The notes beneath the pieces were generated by a model that was given only the letters and a program-made list of their open reading frames with translations, searched no databases and was not told where the DNA came from. A stretch of DNA of 64,000 nucleotides from Enchytraeus crypticus. Its lineage: Eukaryota; Annelida; Clitellata; Enchytraeida; Enchytraeidae. Positions 53,601 to 61,432 of the stretch are shown one piece after another; the stretch's first letter is position 1, and each line of letters starts with the position of its first letter. The position numbers and the translations under genes are program-made. The stretch covers positions 141,501 through 205,500 of the forward strand of contig CAJHZI010000573.1 in the NCBI GenBank assembly GCA_905160935.1, read 5' to 3'.

Positions 53601-54303
53601 GCTTGTTTACTAGATTTATATATATTGACTAGGTATATATAAAAAATGAAATCTAGTCTATATATTGCAGACAAGATTTCACCTTTCAAAAGAAGAGTTA
53701 TACTATGCCTATTAAACGTAGTCATGCTGCTACTATTGGGGATTTTATTGCACTCGAAAATATTAAAGTAAAAATGCTGATCAGTTAAAGTTGCGAGCTT
53801 AGGAGTTATGGGTAATTCTAGACTGAAGTGTTGGCACATATATCTAATATGGTGGCTCTGGCTAAACAACGACACTCACTTTTGTTTCATTCTTTCAAGA
53901 GCATAGACCCTAAATTGTTACTAATTGCATATAAACCTTATATTTTTCCTATTCTTGATGACTATTCCCCGGGCCTATGTTAGTGTCTTTTGACCTTTGC
54001 GTCCTTTCTTTGCACAGGAACTGTATGTAATAAATAGGTCACTAGTTGTATTTTATTCGACATTGTGCAAATTGAAAAATGAATTAAATTAAACTAAATT
54101 AAATTAGATATAAGATTAAAGTTATAAGAAACAAAATGGCAATCAAAATAATTGAGGAACTCTGATCCATACAATTTTTTAAAATTGAATGATGACAAGT
54201 TTGGAGGTCACATACTTGTTTTATTTTTCTTACGCTGCTTCTTTGCCTTTAGCTGCTCCTTTTTCTGCTTGTTGCTGAAAGGAACTTTCTTGTGGGGAGG
54301 CAT
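35832..54303 (-). CDS. GNL1: Guanine nucleotide-binding protein-like 1, complete, thirteen exons
   Basis: GNL1 is a circularly permuted GTPase of the YlqF/YawG group. Exons in order: 54,216-54,303; 52,892-53,051; 51,550-51,637; 49,990-50,205; 48,700-48,846; 47,491-47,698; 46,351-46,446; 45,157-45,321; 43,574-43,626; 42,476-42,601; 37,533-37,752; 36,585-36,725; 35,832-36,061. Phases join throughout, giving 645 codons (human about 607). Landmarks: MPPHKKVPFSNKQKKEQLKA at the N terminus; an acidic run in exon 2; NLETWRQLWRVIEMSD then ADIRFP (G5) in exon 5; LNKIDLAP (G4) in exon 6; GYPNVGKSSLINGLMGKK (G1) in exon 9; SRTPGHTKHFQT (G2) and DSPGLVFPS (G3) in exon 10. The permuted order G5-G4-G1-G2-G3 is as expected. 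The C terminus is Asp-rich and ends NKFALLTTEDD. G3 has Ser where human has Cys. All borders are GT-AG. No disabling lesion seen. Confidence 0.96.
36262..36545 (+). mobile_element. Repeat family A, near full-length copy
   Basis: The only long copy reading on the plus strand: CCCCGTGTTGTGTCCGGGTT at the left, CGTGTCGTAGAAGGCGACTA, CAGAAAGGGCATTCGGTTG, CTAGGCTCCAGAAATTGCTA, and a right end with CCCGACCCTAGTTAAACTGG and GGAGGATGATGATGAT. It lies in the last GNL1 intron. Confidence 0.88.
36855..37020 (-). mobile_element. Repeat family A, internally deleted copy
   Basis: An ATC-type tail, TCCATTGAATCTCAGTATAA, then AGCAATTTCTGGAGCCTAAG and CGACACGTGCAGTC follow the family order but lack the middle segment. 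Intron between the exons at 36,585-36,725 and 37,533-37,752. Confidence 0.8.
37563..37618 (-). repeat. Coding 12-bp repeat (Ala-Ala-Ser-Ala) in GNL1
   Basis: Three to four units of GCTGCCTCAGCT-type sequence encode AASAAASAAASAAAA in exon 11, between the LLRLKHPCVED segment and LRWSAFYICD. The human protein has no Ala-Ser tract at this place, so this looks like a lineage-specific expansion. Confidence 0.85.
37800..39130. other. GNL1 intron sequence before the LINE
   Basis: AT-rich. 38,530-38,710 is a degenerate (AT)n tract with two copies of CTAAAATAGATCTATAAAAT around it (near 38,505 and 38,710). Nothing coding seen. Confidence 0.6.
40450..40690 (+). repeat. 117-bp in-frame tandem duplication in the LINE
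   Basis: The coding block THSKDELSIFTPVTIEEITK through LDPILTSK (39 codons) occurs twice in direct succession with very few differences. The family copy at 57.9-60.5 kb has one unit only. Confidence 0.93.
40736..41842 (+). CDS. Reverse transcriptase reading frame of the 39-42 kb LINE
   Basis: A 368-codon frame covers the fingers and palm of the reverse transcriptase plus the conserved C-terminal stretch SVRNLGVILDKHLTFHEHI and QSKLDYCNSLFLNLP. It starts in the (CT)n tract, so the first residues are artefactual. The catalytic FADD-type box reads YAVD, which should abolish polymerisation. The frame ends at TGA 41,840-41,842, while homologous sequence continues to about 42,300 in the same element, so the end is a premature stop relative to the other copy. 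Confidence 0.8.
   Translation: MLISLSLSLSTGIFPCAFKHAVITPLLKKPTLDKESLSNYRRISNLSYISKLTERIVLQRLFTHLSYNDLFNKHQAAYTKHRSTDTVLLSVCNSIVNAMCTQHLTGLCMLALSAAFDTIDHNIPLERLSSWFGIRGIVLDWFSSYLTDRSFSVKVMESYNCYNWKVISSPSHLKYGVPQGSVLGPILFNLYTTPLSSLISSHSINHELYAVDTQLYTCFTPNSYSDAETLLQQSFQSISSWMSANFLALNPSKTEFLLVGTPQQLLKLNGKTLSLSSDITITPASSVRNLGVILDKHLTFHEHITKTSQACLFHIRDLRRIRPYLSRETAATTGAAIVQSKLDYCNSLFLNLPGSEIDRLQFVQNSLA
42066..42112. repeat. Inverted repeat in LINE, 19-bp arms, 9-nt loop
   Basis: AACGATTAGATAGCTTAGA and its exact reverse complement flank CCTTCGCGC. The right arm is the ancestral coding strand (reads KLSNRSFHHAA in the element frame), so the left arm is an added inverted copy. Confidence 0.93.
42765..43497. 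repeat. 16-bp minisatellite, about 45 units
   Basis: Units of GAATGAAGTGTCTAGT with variants such as CTAATG and CTCGGG. It fills most of GNL1 intron 9, between the exons for G1 and G2/G3, and ends 76 bp from the G1 exon. Confidence 0.95.
43705..43757 (-). mobile_element. Repeat family D fragment
   Basis: TAAATATTTAACGTCTGGTT, CCTCACCCGATGGCGATG and TCAGCGACATTATAAT follow the family D order with substitutions. GNL1 intron 8. Confidence 0.5.
43915..44130 (+). mobile_element. Repeat family E copy with TTA tail
   Basis: Reverse-oriented sister of 7100-7270: ATCGGAGCTTGCTGACGATT, GGCGCTATCAATAGCAAAGA, CCATGGAAAGGATTACTATA and GATCGGACACCGGCCATGAC, ending in a TTA/TTG microsatellite. It preserves the state before the palindrome arose in the other copy. 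A related repeat may begin near 43,840. Confidence 0.75.
44650..44940 (-). mobile_element. Repeat family A, near full-length copy
   Basis: ATCATCATCTTCCCTTGAAT, CCCAGTTTAACTGGGTTCGG, CTGGAGTCTAGGCGCTCACC, CGAATGCCCTTTCTGACGTT, CGACACATGCAGTCACCGGT and a TCTGGACACAACGGG end. GNL1 intron 8. Confidence 0.88.
45385..45530 (+). mobile_element. tRNA-derived SINE, family C
   Basis: CAGTGGCGAAATCGGTAAGA (A box) and GCAGGTTTCAAATCCTGG (B box) are followed by CGTCACTGACATCGCTTTCA, GAGGAAACTGACGTTAACCT and an AGCTTTACCAGC end. Adjacent to GNL1 exon 8. Further copies at 47.8, 54.6 and 62.7 kb, partial at 28.7 kb. Confidence 0.82.
45748..45945 (-). mobile_element. Family A head fragment and family D tail
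   Basis: 45,748-45,810 carries TTTCTACGACACGTGCAGTC and ACCGGTTGATCAAATCTTCA (family A). 45,893-45,945 carries AAAAGTTTAAAGTCTTTTCC and TCAAGGATGATGTAAGGAC (decayed family D). AT-rich spacer between. GNL1 intron 7. Confidence 0.6.
46750..46825 (-). mobile_element. AAT run plus repeat family D tail
   Basis: An AAT microsatellite is fused to AAAGATTTACGTCCATTTCC, TCATTCAAGGATGATGTCAG and TGACGT. GNL1 intron 6. Confidence 0.7.
47755..47872 (-). mobile_element. tRNA-derived SINE, family C
   Basis: Reverse complement of family C: GGTAAAGCTAATTAACATTA, CGGGTGAGCCCAGGATTTGA, and ATATCTTATCGAAATAGCCA at the A-box end. GNL1 intron 5, close to exon 6. Confidence 0.78.
48060..48690. repeat. Purine-rich low-complexity intron segment
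   Basis: A long run rich in AGA, GAA and ACAGA on the plus strand, with open frames in several registers. Composition explains the frames. GNL1 intron 5. Confidence 0.65.
48925..49222 (-). mobile_element. Repeat family A, reference full-length copy
   Basis: From the ATC-type tail through TTTAACTAGGGTCGGGATAC, GAATAGACCTTCTCCACTCC, CACCAACCAAATGCCCTTTC, CGACACGTGCAGTCACCGTT to CAACCTGGACAAAACACGGG. It defines the roughly 280-300 bp consensus. GNL1 intron 4. Confidence 0.88.
50607..50692 (-). mobile_element. AAT run plus repeat family D tail
   Basis: An AAT-rich stretch is followed by AAGATTTAACATCGGTTTCC, TCATACAAGGAGGATGTCAG and AGACGTCC. GNL1 intron 3. Confidence 0.68.
50945..51549 (-). 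repeat. 31-bp minisatellite made of a GNL1 exon-intron junction
   Basis: About 20 units of about 31 bp, read on the minus strand as TGCTGCCTCAG followed by GTGAGATTTATAATTAATTA. The first part is the last bases of GNL1 exon 3 and the second is the start of intron 3, so each unit repeats the 5' splice site. The true junction is at 51,549/51,550, at the right end of the array. About nine units keep CTCAGGTGAGAT exactly, about three read CAGGTTAG, and the rest carry CAGATGAG or other changes that remove GT. Confidence 0.93.
51697..51730. repeat. Perfect inverted repeat, 15-bp arms, 4-nt loop
   Basis: ATATTACTTCGAAGA and its exact reverse complement flank GAGA. It lies 60 bp upstream of GNL1 exon 3, in intron 2. 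Confidence 0.9.
52200..52320 (-). mobile_element. tRNA-like SINE fragment
   Basis: On the minus strand: GATAGCATGCTTGCCTGATA, AGCAAGAGGCCATCAG, then GTTTGAGTTCCAGCTGGACC, which resembles A-box and B-box arms of a tRNA. No acceptor stem pairing is evident. GNL1 intron 2. Confidence 0.5.
52395..52450 (+). mobile_element. Repeat family A tail fragment
   Basis: ATCCTGACACTAGTTAAACT, GGGATTCAGGGGAAGATGAT and GATGATG match the family A 3' end. GNL1 intron 2. Confidence 0.7.
53395..53460 (-). mobile_element. 3' tail fragment of the CR1/L2-like LINE family
   Basis: GCTACTGTCATCTATGACAA, CATTGAGCACTATTAAGTCC and AAACCGGGGATCAAATGG match the LINE 3' UTR. GNL1 intron 1. Confidence 0.7.
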
Positions 54304-54574
54304 TACAACAATTACCTGTTATTGGCGATACGCACTTGAATAATATTTACTATATTTAAACTACCTCAATGAAATCTGAATTCTATATTCTGTCCAGCAT
54401 ATATATTTATACTACAAGAGTACAGAGAATTATAAAAGCTCACAAATGTTCAATTATGATGACAGATATTTTATAAACCTATTTCAGACCTTACAAGTAT
54501 ATTTGTAACATAGTACACATACAAAAAGGTACATAGCGTTAACTGGCACTTAATAATGCCAGTTAAAAGCTAAA

Positions 54575-54703
54575 AAGCTAAAAGCTAAGGCTAACGTCAG
54601 CGTCCTCACTCGAAAGCGATGTCAGTGATGGGCAAGCCCAGGATTTGAACCCGCACCTACTGATCCGCGGTTGAATATCTTACCGACTTCGCAACTGGCT
54701 CCA
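54575..54703 (-). mobile_element. tRNA-derived SINE, family C
   Basis: Reverse complement of family C, with GGCTAACGTCAGCGTCCTCA, GGATTTGAACCCGCACCTAC and ATCTTACCGACTTCGCAACT. It abuts the 3' end of the neighbouring LINE with no spacer and replaces that LINE's last few hundred bases. Confidence 0.82.
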
Positions 54704-56530
54704 GGACTTCCTCATTTGTAACCTTTTGAGTCCAGCTAATCCTCTCCTTTCTTCTCCAAATCCACATTTCCAATGCCTCCAGTTTCCTAATATCTTCCAT
54801 CCTTAAGGTCCATGTTTCACATCCATACAATAGCGTGGTCCAAACCACAGCTTTCACTATCTTTATCTTTGTGTCTTTCTTTAGAATTTTTGTTAATAGT
54901 TCTTTTTTACTACCAAAGGCCGCTTTTGCTCGTGCAATCCTACTGCATATTTCTGTCTCACATTTCTCATCATCGGTTATAGTATGACCCAAATATTTGA
55001 AACTCCTTATCTGTTCCAATTTCGTACCATTTATTGTGATATTAACTTCACCTTTATTATTGGACACTCTCATAACCTTGGTCTTTTTTATATTAATCTT
55101 CATACCATATCTTAGGGCCGTATCATTCAGCGTATCCATTATCTTCTGCAATTCAATCTCGCTGCCCACTACCATTCCTTGGTCATCTGCAAATTGTACA
55201 TCTTGTAACAAATCCCTCCTACTTTTATTCCTTCTTCCAAGACTTCCATGGCTTCCTCCATAATTGCTTCAGCATAAATGATCAACAGCAGCGGCGAAAT
55301 GCTACAACCTTGTCTTACTCCACGTCCTATTTCACCTTCTTCTAAGTATTCTTGTTAGATTTTGATTACTGCTCTTTGATTCATGTACAAGTTCAAAATT
55401 AGTCTTCTATCTCTCCAGTCAATTCCTATTCTTTTTAAGATATTCATCATTGTTATCCAATCACTCCTGCCAAAGGCCTTCTCGAAGTCTACAAAGCATA
55501 CAAAAACGTCATTTCCATATTCTAAGCTTCTTTCGCAAAAAACCCGCACTACTCCTATTGCTTCTCTTGTGCTGCATCCTTTCCTAAAATCAAATTGTGT
55601 CTTGCTCAGTATCATCTCTGCTTTCGACTGAATGCGATTATTTACTATCTTTAATAAGATCTTCGATGCATGAGGTATTAAGCTGATTGTTCTGCAATCC
55701 GAACACTCCACAGCATTGGCTTTTTTGGGAATTGGAATCATCACAGACTTGGTAGTCGTCTGGCCAAATACCTGTACTGTACACTTTCATACATACCTCC
55801 ATTAACTTTATGAGTGTTTCTCCTTCCAACATTTTTAAGAATTCTGCTGGGATTTCATCTATTCCGGCTGCCTTTCCCTTCTACATACTGTTAATTGCAG
55901 AATAAATTTCCTCCTTCATTAAATCGGGGCCCCTTTTATCGTCTTCTATGATATTCTCTTCTTCTATTTTAAAATCATCTTGAACTGGTTTCCCAGCTTA
56001 TCATACAATTCCTCTACATATTCTCTCCATCTTTCTTTTACTTCTTCCAGCTCTGTCTTCAATTTCCCATCTTTACCCATTATAGTAATGTTCTTTGTAT
56101 CTCCTTTCTTTTTCATATCGGTTCTTGTTAATATCCTGACTTCCTGGTATAATAGATCTGACCTCCCTCTTCTATCATATTCTGCTAAAATTATCACACT
56201 TTTCACTCCACCAATGATCTTTTGCTTTGTCTGTAATTCTTCTAAGTTCACTGTTTAAGCTTCTATATTTCCTTTGGCCATGACTGGTGTCAATACTTTT
56301 CCATTTCCTCCTTTCATCCATTTTGTCTAGCATCTCGCTTGTGATCCAAGGTATTTTAGCTGTATTAGCTTTAAGAAAGCCATAAACTTCTTTTGCACCT
56401 ATTTTAATAGCTTCCTTTAGCTGACACCATCTTTCATTTACCCCTGTTCTTTCATAGTCCTTCATTTCCTTAATTTTTCTTTCCACTGCTTCCTGAAACT
56501 GACTTCTTTTCTCGTTCAATCCATTCAAAT
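54700..56530 (-). mobile_element. Non-LTR retrotransposon, family 2, decayed long copy
   Basis: Reading on the minus strand: NERWCQLKEAIKIGAKEVYG (56,175-56,528); QTKQKIIGGVKSVIILAEYD (55,964-56,251); LMEVCMKVYSTGIWPDD (55,638-55,832); FVDFEKAFGRSDW (motif A, 55,355-55,744); and QFADDQGMVVGS (motif C) with FKYLGHTITDDEKCETEI and LLYGCETWTLRMEDIRK (54,657-55,211). Each block is in a separate frame, so the copy has several frameshifts and stops. It is the best guide to the intact order of the family. Confidence 0.9.
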
Positions 56531-56782
56531 TCCATATCTGCTTTTCTTCTTAAGTATTTCTTATATTTATTCTTAAGTATTTTTTACTTTTCTTCTTAAG
56601 CTTTCTTATATATCCAATGAGTATTTATTATATAGTCAATTAATTTAATTTATTCTTACATTACTCATTATCACCATACCCTTCAATGAGCTTCTCCCTC
56701 ATCAATATTCAAAAATCATTCACGATATTTAAAAATGTGTTTTTTGACTAAGCAATGATGTCAGTGCATAGCTACATTATAA

Positions 56783-56839
<57 letters not shown>

Positions 56840-57620
56840 AATTCTTTATTCATCATCATCACACAGACGGAAAAAAATCAATGCCAACATTGCACCAATT
56901 TTAAAAAATCAATGCCAACATTGCACACAGGAGTAAGCAAATCAATATAACCGCCACCAGTTAGAAAGATAAACGAAAAGAGCAATAAATCAAATTAAGC
57001 ATTCACTACAATGACATGCAGCAGTCTCTAGGAGATAAACACTATGGTTACGCTACCAGACTTTTAGCACGGAATGGTATAGTAGCATTCACACGTAGTG
57101 GCTGAAGATACAAGATCTTCAAATGCAAGATCGAGATGGAGGTTTGTATTTTTTTCCTTTAGAGTTTTTTATGTTGAGATATGAAGTTAATTATAACATG
57201 TCTTCAAGACTTCCAAAACCAGTATAATTAAGTTAAGTTAAGTTCAGCCACAGCGTGTAAAATTCAACCAACACTTGATATTAGATCAGCATCAATAAAT
57301 GATGATGATGATCGAAAATCATAGAAAGTTCGTAGTACCCAATACATGTTTCTCGATTGCTTAATGATATTATAATGAGAAGCAACTGACTAGCAACAAG
57401 AGATTGAGCTGTAAAGTAGCTGTGCATTTAATCAAAACAGATTTAAATGATAATTATTATTGACACCAGCAATTTATATGAAATAAATGTACATTCAATT
57501 TAAATTTACAAAGTTATACTCGATGTCAAATGTTGATCAACACAGAAGAGTTAACATGTAAGGATTTCTTACCGGTTCCTAAAATGACGGTTTACTTTAA
57601 AATAGCAACAACACAATATT
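56531..57620. other. Gene-free stretch
   Basis: AT-rich upstream flank of GNL1 and LINE debris. (AT)n at 56,790-56,836; direct repeat of AAAATCAATGCCAACATTGC at 56,875 and 56,907. No promoter motif for GNL1 could be assigned. Confidence 0.55.
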
Positions 57621-57622
57621 AA

Positions 57623-57633
57623 ATAATAATAAT

Positions 57634-57680
<47 letters not shown>

Positions 57681-57775
57681 TAAGGAAAACCAGTGTCATT
57701 ACTGGTAATCAACGCGAAAAAGCTTTCCTTTGGCAGCGACTGTCTATTGCTCTCCAGCGATTCAATGCAACAACA
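57623..57775 (+). mobile_element. AAT run plus fragment of a retroelement C-terminal domain
   Basis: After an AAT microsatellite the plus strand encodes TGNQREKAFLWQRLSIALQ followed by RFNA, the same ending as the frame at 60,804-61,115. It lies directly before the LINE 3' end at 57,790. Confidence 0.65.
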
Positions 57776-58207
57776 ACAACAATACGATTAAAGTGCTACT
57801 GTTGTCCATGACAACATTGAGCACTGTGATACCAAATCAAAGCCGATGAGCAGAGTGAGGGGTCCATAAACGGTGCGAGACAAAATCCGGGTGGTCAGTC
57901 CAAGGAAGGGTGCTAGCGGAATGGAGGTTTACGTGTTGGTCTCAGTTCGTGGACGTTTGGTGGATACGAAAAGTCGAAGAGAAAAGATTTCAATCGCCTA
58001 TGAAACTGTTCGTGGAGTAGGAAAGGCTGATCAGGAATAGATGAGGGGGTGCGCAGAGTGGATGGAAGAGAATTCCAGATCTGCGGGGCAGCATGCTGGA
58101 AGGAGCGCCTAGACAGCTTGCTACGTGAAGGAAGGCTCGGTCTCTCTAGAGTAACTAACTTAGAGGACCTGGTAGACGACTGCCTGGAGGTAGGTTGCCC
58201 CACTTAC

Positions 58208-58246
58208 AGTTACATGCCCCACTTGTAGTAAGTGGGGCATGTAACT
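58208..58246. repeat. Inverted repeat in LINE copy 2, 17-bp arms, 5-nt loop
   Basis: AGTTACATGCCCCACTT and its exact reverse complement flank GTAGT. A further GCCCCACTTAC copy lies directly left. Copy 1 (41,970-42,020) has only one arm. Confidence 0.92.
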
Positions 58247-58808
58247 ATTACCAGGAGTGGTAATAGACTTATAAGTTAGAGAATCTGTCTTGTATAAAAT
58301 GCGTTCTCTAACTTTGAGCCAGTGTAAGGACTTGAGGATTGGATTAACATGAGAATATTTGGAGCTTCGAAAGACTGCACGTGCAAGGGAATTCTGAATG
58401 AACTGCAACCTATCAATCTCGCAACTGGGAAGATTTAGAAATAGGGAATTGCAGTAATCCAGTTTGGATTGCACGAGAGCAGCGCCAATTGTAGTGGCAG
58501 TTTCGAGAGAAAGAAATGGTCTTATTCGACGAAGATCGCGAATATGAAAGAAACATGCCTGCGACGTTTTAGAAATATGTTCGTGGAATAAGACGTGGCG
58601 GTCAAGGACAACACCAAGATTCTTCACAGAAGAAACCGATGTTACTGAAACATCAGAAGAGAGAGCCAGGGACACCTCGTTCAGTTTTGAAAGTTGCTAA
58701 GGTATTCCAAATAGCACGAACTCAGTCTTGGATGGATTGAGTGCCAAGAAATTGGCAGACATCCATGAAGATGTCTCTTGAAAGGATTGCTGTAGACAAG
58801 CCTTAGCA

Positions 58809-60509
58809 TCAGGATAGGAGGGGGGGGGTGAAGCATGTGTACAAGTGAGTGTCATCAGCGAAAAGTTGAAGGTTTAATGAATGTGAAGAGATCAAGGAGC
58901 TTAGTGGAGTAGTGTATAAATTAAAGAAGATAGGACCAAGTACAGAGCCCTGAGGCACACCGTACTTGAGGATGGAAGGCGGAGAGGAATACTCTTGAAC
59001 TTTGACGCTAAGATTACGGTCGGTGAGATATGAAGTAAACCAAGCAAGTGCATTGCCGTGGATACCAAACCATAAGGAAAGATCGAGAGTACAAAGTCCA
59101 GTGACACGTTGAGTGCACATGGCGTTAGTAGTGGTGTTAAAGACAGAAAGAAGAACAGTTTCAGTAGAGCGATGTTGGATGTAAGCAGATTGGTGATTGT
59201 TGAAGAGGTCGTTGGACTTAAGATAGGTGGAGAGTCTTTGAAAGACTAGTCTCTCTGTGAGTTTAGAAATGAATGGTAAATTGGATATGGACCTGTAGTT
59301 GGAGAGTGATTCCTTGTCCAGCGAGGGTTTCTTTAGGAGTGGAGTGACAATAGCATTTTTAAATGACTGTGGAAAAGTGCCAGAGGACAAGGATAAATTA
59401 ACAATTGTGGAAATTGAAGGTGCCAGAACATGGATACACTTCTTCAACAGAGAAGTAGGGCTAGGGTCGAGATCACAGTGCTTGGGAGGAGAAGTCAAGA
59501 CTTGTTGCGTGATCTCCTCAATGGAGACAGGTGTGAAGCTATGGAGCTGCTCATCGGTTGATTTGGTTGGTTGAGGATAGTGAGGTGTGGAGCTAGAGAT
59601 GAGAGGAATGATGGGGGACCGGAGTTGGTTGATTTTGTCAGAGAAGTGAAGAGAAAACCGTTTAGGAAGTGACTCAGCAGGAAGTGAAGGAAGAGACGGA
59701 GAGGGTGACCTATGCAATAAAGTGTTGACTGCTTTCCATAGGTTCTTGGAGTTTACTGCATTGCTGATGACAGTGGAGTAGTATCGTTGCTTAGCAGATG
59801 CAATGGCAGCACGATACTTTTTATACTGTAGATTGGAAATAGTTTTCCAAACTACAGCATGGGTTTGGCGCCACTTCCTGTCGGCTCTACGATACGCAGC
59901 CTTCAACTTAGCTAGTTCGGGAGTGAACCATGGGTTAGACTCCCTTATAGTCTTACGAGTTAAAGGTGCGTGCTTGTCAAGCAGGGCAGAAAGGGTGGAG
60001 TTGTACTGGTGCACAAGTTCATCAAGGTCAAGAGAAGGCGACTTGATTAGAGTCGAATTCTCGAGGTCCGAGCAAAATTGGTCGATATTGATGCTATTGA
60101 TTTGCCGGTAAGATATAGTAGTGGTGTTAGGTACAGTTTGGGATTTCATGTGGTTGAATGAGCAAGTGACGGGGAAATGGTCAGATGGAGAATGTGATAA
60201 AATGTCAATGCTCGTAGGATCTAGTGCTGACTGGGAAGGAGTAATGACAAGATCTAAGGTGTGGTTGTCCAAGTGTGTGGCAATGCTAACGTGCTGTACA
60301 GCATTACAGGATTTGAGTAGGCTATTGAATTGCTGGGTTGAGTGATCAAGTGGTTGATCAACATGAATATTTAGATCAACGGTGATGACAAAATCAGATT
60401 TGGATGCAGTGAGAGAGGAAAGCAATGCAGCAAACTCCGACAGAAACATAGAGAAAGGTTTGGCATATGGAGATGACGAAGGGAGACGGTACACTGAAAC
60501 AACGTACAA
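58809..60509 (-). CDS. Endonuclease end and reverse transcriptase of LINE copy 2
   Basis: A 566-codon frame, the longest in the window. It begins in the C-terminal part of the APE-type endonuclease (VYRLPSSSPYAKPF; FVITVDLNIHVD, where relatives have GDLN; SDHFPVTCSF). It continues through KRFSLHFSDKINQL and LSNYRSISNLPFISKLTE, then motif B YGVPQGSVLGPIFFNLYTTP and an intact motif C LFADDTHLY. Between LCTLDLS and LWFGIHGN the segment carrying the first catalytic Asp (AAFDTIDH in copy 1) is missing, an in-frame deletion of about 17 codons. The enzyme should therefore be dead despite the long frame. Confidence 0.88.
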   Translation of the reverse strand: MYVVSVYRLPSSSPYAKPFSMFLSEFAALLSSLTASKSDFVITVDLNIHVDQPLDHSTQQFNSLLKSCNAVQHVSIATHLDNHTLDLVITPSQSALDPTSIDILSHSPSDHFPVTCSFNHMKSQTVPNTTTISYRQINSINIDQFCSDLENSTLIKSPSLDLDELVHQYNSTLSALLDKHAPLTRKTIRESNPWFTPELAKLKAAYRRADRKWRQTHAVVWKTISNLQYKKYRAAIASAKQRYYSTVISNAVNSKNLWKAVNTLLHRSPSPSLPSLPAESLPKRFSLHFSDKINQLRSPIIPLISSSTPHYPQPTKSTDEQLHSFTPVSIEEITQQVLTSPPKHCDLDPSPTSLLKKCIHVLAPSISTIVNLSLSSGTFPQSFKNAIVTPLLKKPSLDKESLSNYRSISNLPFISKLTERLVFQRLSTYLKSNDLFNNHQSAYIQHRSTETVLLSVFNTTTNAMCTQRVTGLCTLDLSLWFGIHGNALAWFTSYLTDRNLSVKVQEYSSPPSILKYGVPQGSVLGPIFFNLYTTPLSSLISSHSLNLQLFADDTHLYTCFTPPLLS

Positions 60510-60530
60510 GAGTTAAATTTAGCAGTGGCT

Positions 60531-60720
60531 GAAATAGCTAATTGCAGTCTGCTTCAGTATCACTTTATCTAATGTGGCTTACCAGACTGTAGAGGAATTA
60601 TTTTAATCGCTTCTTTTTCTAAACTTTTAATTAAATAAAGTTTCTTTTATCTTATTTTTTAGTTCAGGGCCCTTTACAGCCCAGGGCATTAAAAAATATG
60701 TAAAATAGTAATAATAGACC

Positions 60721-60722
<2 letters not shown>
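60531..60722 (+). mobile_element. 3' end remnant of the 60.8-kb retroelement family
   Basis: AATTGCAGTCTGCTTCAGTA, ATTTTTTAGTTCAGGGCCCT and TTTACAGCCCAGGGCATTAA parallel the 3' end at 61,060-61,200 and lead into an AAT run at 60,723. Confidence 0.55.
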
Positions 60723-60754
<32 letters not shown>

Positions 60755-61200
60755 CTGGTGCAACGGTAAATGTGCCGTATGGGACGTCACGGTCATTGAC
60801 ACTATGGCAAACTTCTACCTGAATACGACTTCCGTCACAGCCGGTGGAGCTGCTGTTCATGCCGCCTCTAGGAAGTTGGATAAATACCGTGATCTGTCCT
60901 TAGGATATGAAGTTATTCCAGTGGCCATTGAAACCATGGGCCCGATGAAGCCCGAAGGAGTTGACTTTATTAATGTCGTAGGCAGACTTATTGCAGAGCA
61001 AACCGGCAATAAGCGAGAGATATTTTTTCTTTGGCAAAGGCTTTCCATGACTTTGCAAAGATTTAATGCAGTCTGCTTCAACAATTCTTTTAAGCCGATT
61101 GATGACCTCAAGTAGCCGAGCGGCGATTCAGCACGTATTGCTTGAATAGTTTTTTTAAATCAAACCCCAGGTTCTTTACAGCGGGCTAATAAAATAATAA
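60723..61200 (+). mobile_element. Retroelement 3' end with conserved C-terminal domain
   Basis: The frame enters before 60,760 (CNGKCAVWDVTVIDTMAN) and runs to TAG at 61,113-61,115, through TSVTAGGAAVHAASRKLDKY, VIPVAIETMGPM, VDFINVVGRLIAEQTGNKRE and FFLWQRLSMTLQRFNA. This matches a C-terminal domain common in multi-copy invertebrate reverse-transcriptase genes, as I remember them. AAT runs flank it on both sides (60,723-60,755 and 61,195-61,212), fitting an element with an AAT-type tail. No polymerase domain remains. Confidence 0.7.
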
Positions 61201-61432
61201 TAATAATAATAGACTAACATGAGAAAACTTCTTGTAATCTATTATTATAATTATAGTATTATTAATTAAACTAATAGTAATAGTAGTAATTGTTCTTCTT
61301 CTGTTGGAATCTGTCACAGGCGTGTGTCAGATTCTGGAATCTGTCACAAGCTTCAGCGTATTCAACCCCGAAGGATCGAATGTGAGGGAAGGACCCCTCT
61401 CCAGGCAATTCTAGGCCGGATCCGGCCAGGAA

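Larger units (their letters stand above)
57776..60530 (-). mobile_element. CR1/L2-like non-LTR retrotransposon, 5'-truncated copy
   Basis: Same family as the 39-42 kb element, opposite orientation. 3' UTR at 57,790-57,890, C-terminal domain at 57,913-58,675 with RHVLFHEHISKTSQACFFHI and QSKLDYCNSLFLNLPS, and the endonuclease end plus reverse transcriptase at 58,809-60,509. A run of nine G at 58,819-58,827 shifts the frame between the two coding blocks. The 5' end is cut inside the endonuclease, just before SVYRLPSSSP. Confidence 0.92.

Noticed and set aside
59299..60345. Plus-strand frames opposite LINE copy 2
   Set aside because: Antisense shadows of the reverse transcriptase frame.
60857..61111. 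84-codon minus-strand frame
   Set aside because: Antisense of the retroelement C-terminal domain, which matches its family on the plus strand.
61410..61430. 14-bp GC palindrome GGCCGGATCCGGCC
   Set aside because: Too short to separate from chance in a GC-rich patch; it does not share the arm-loop form of the others.
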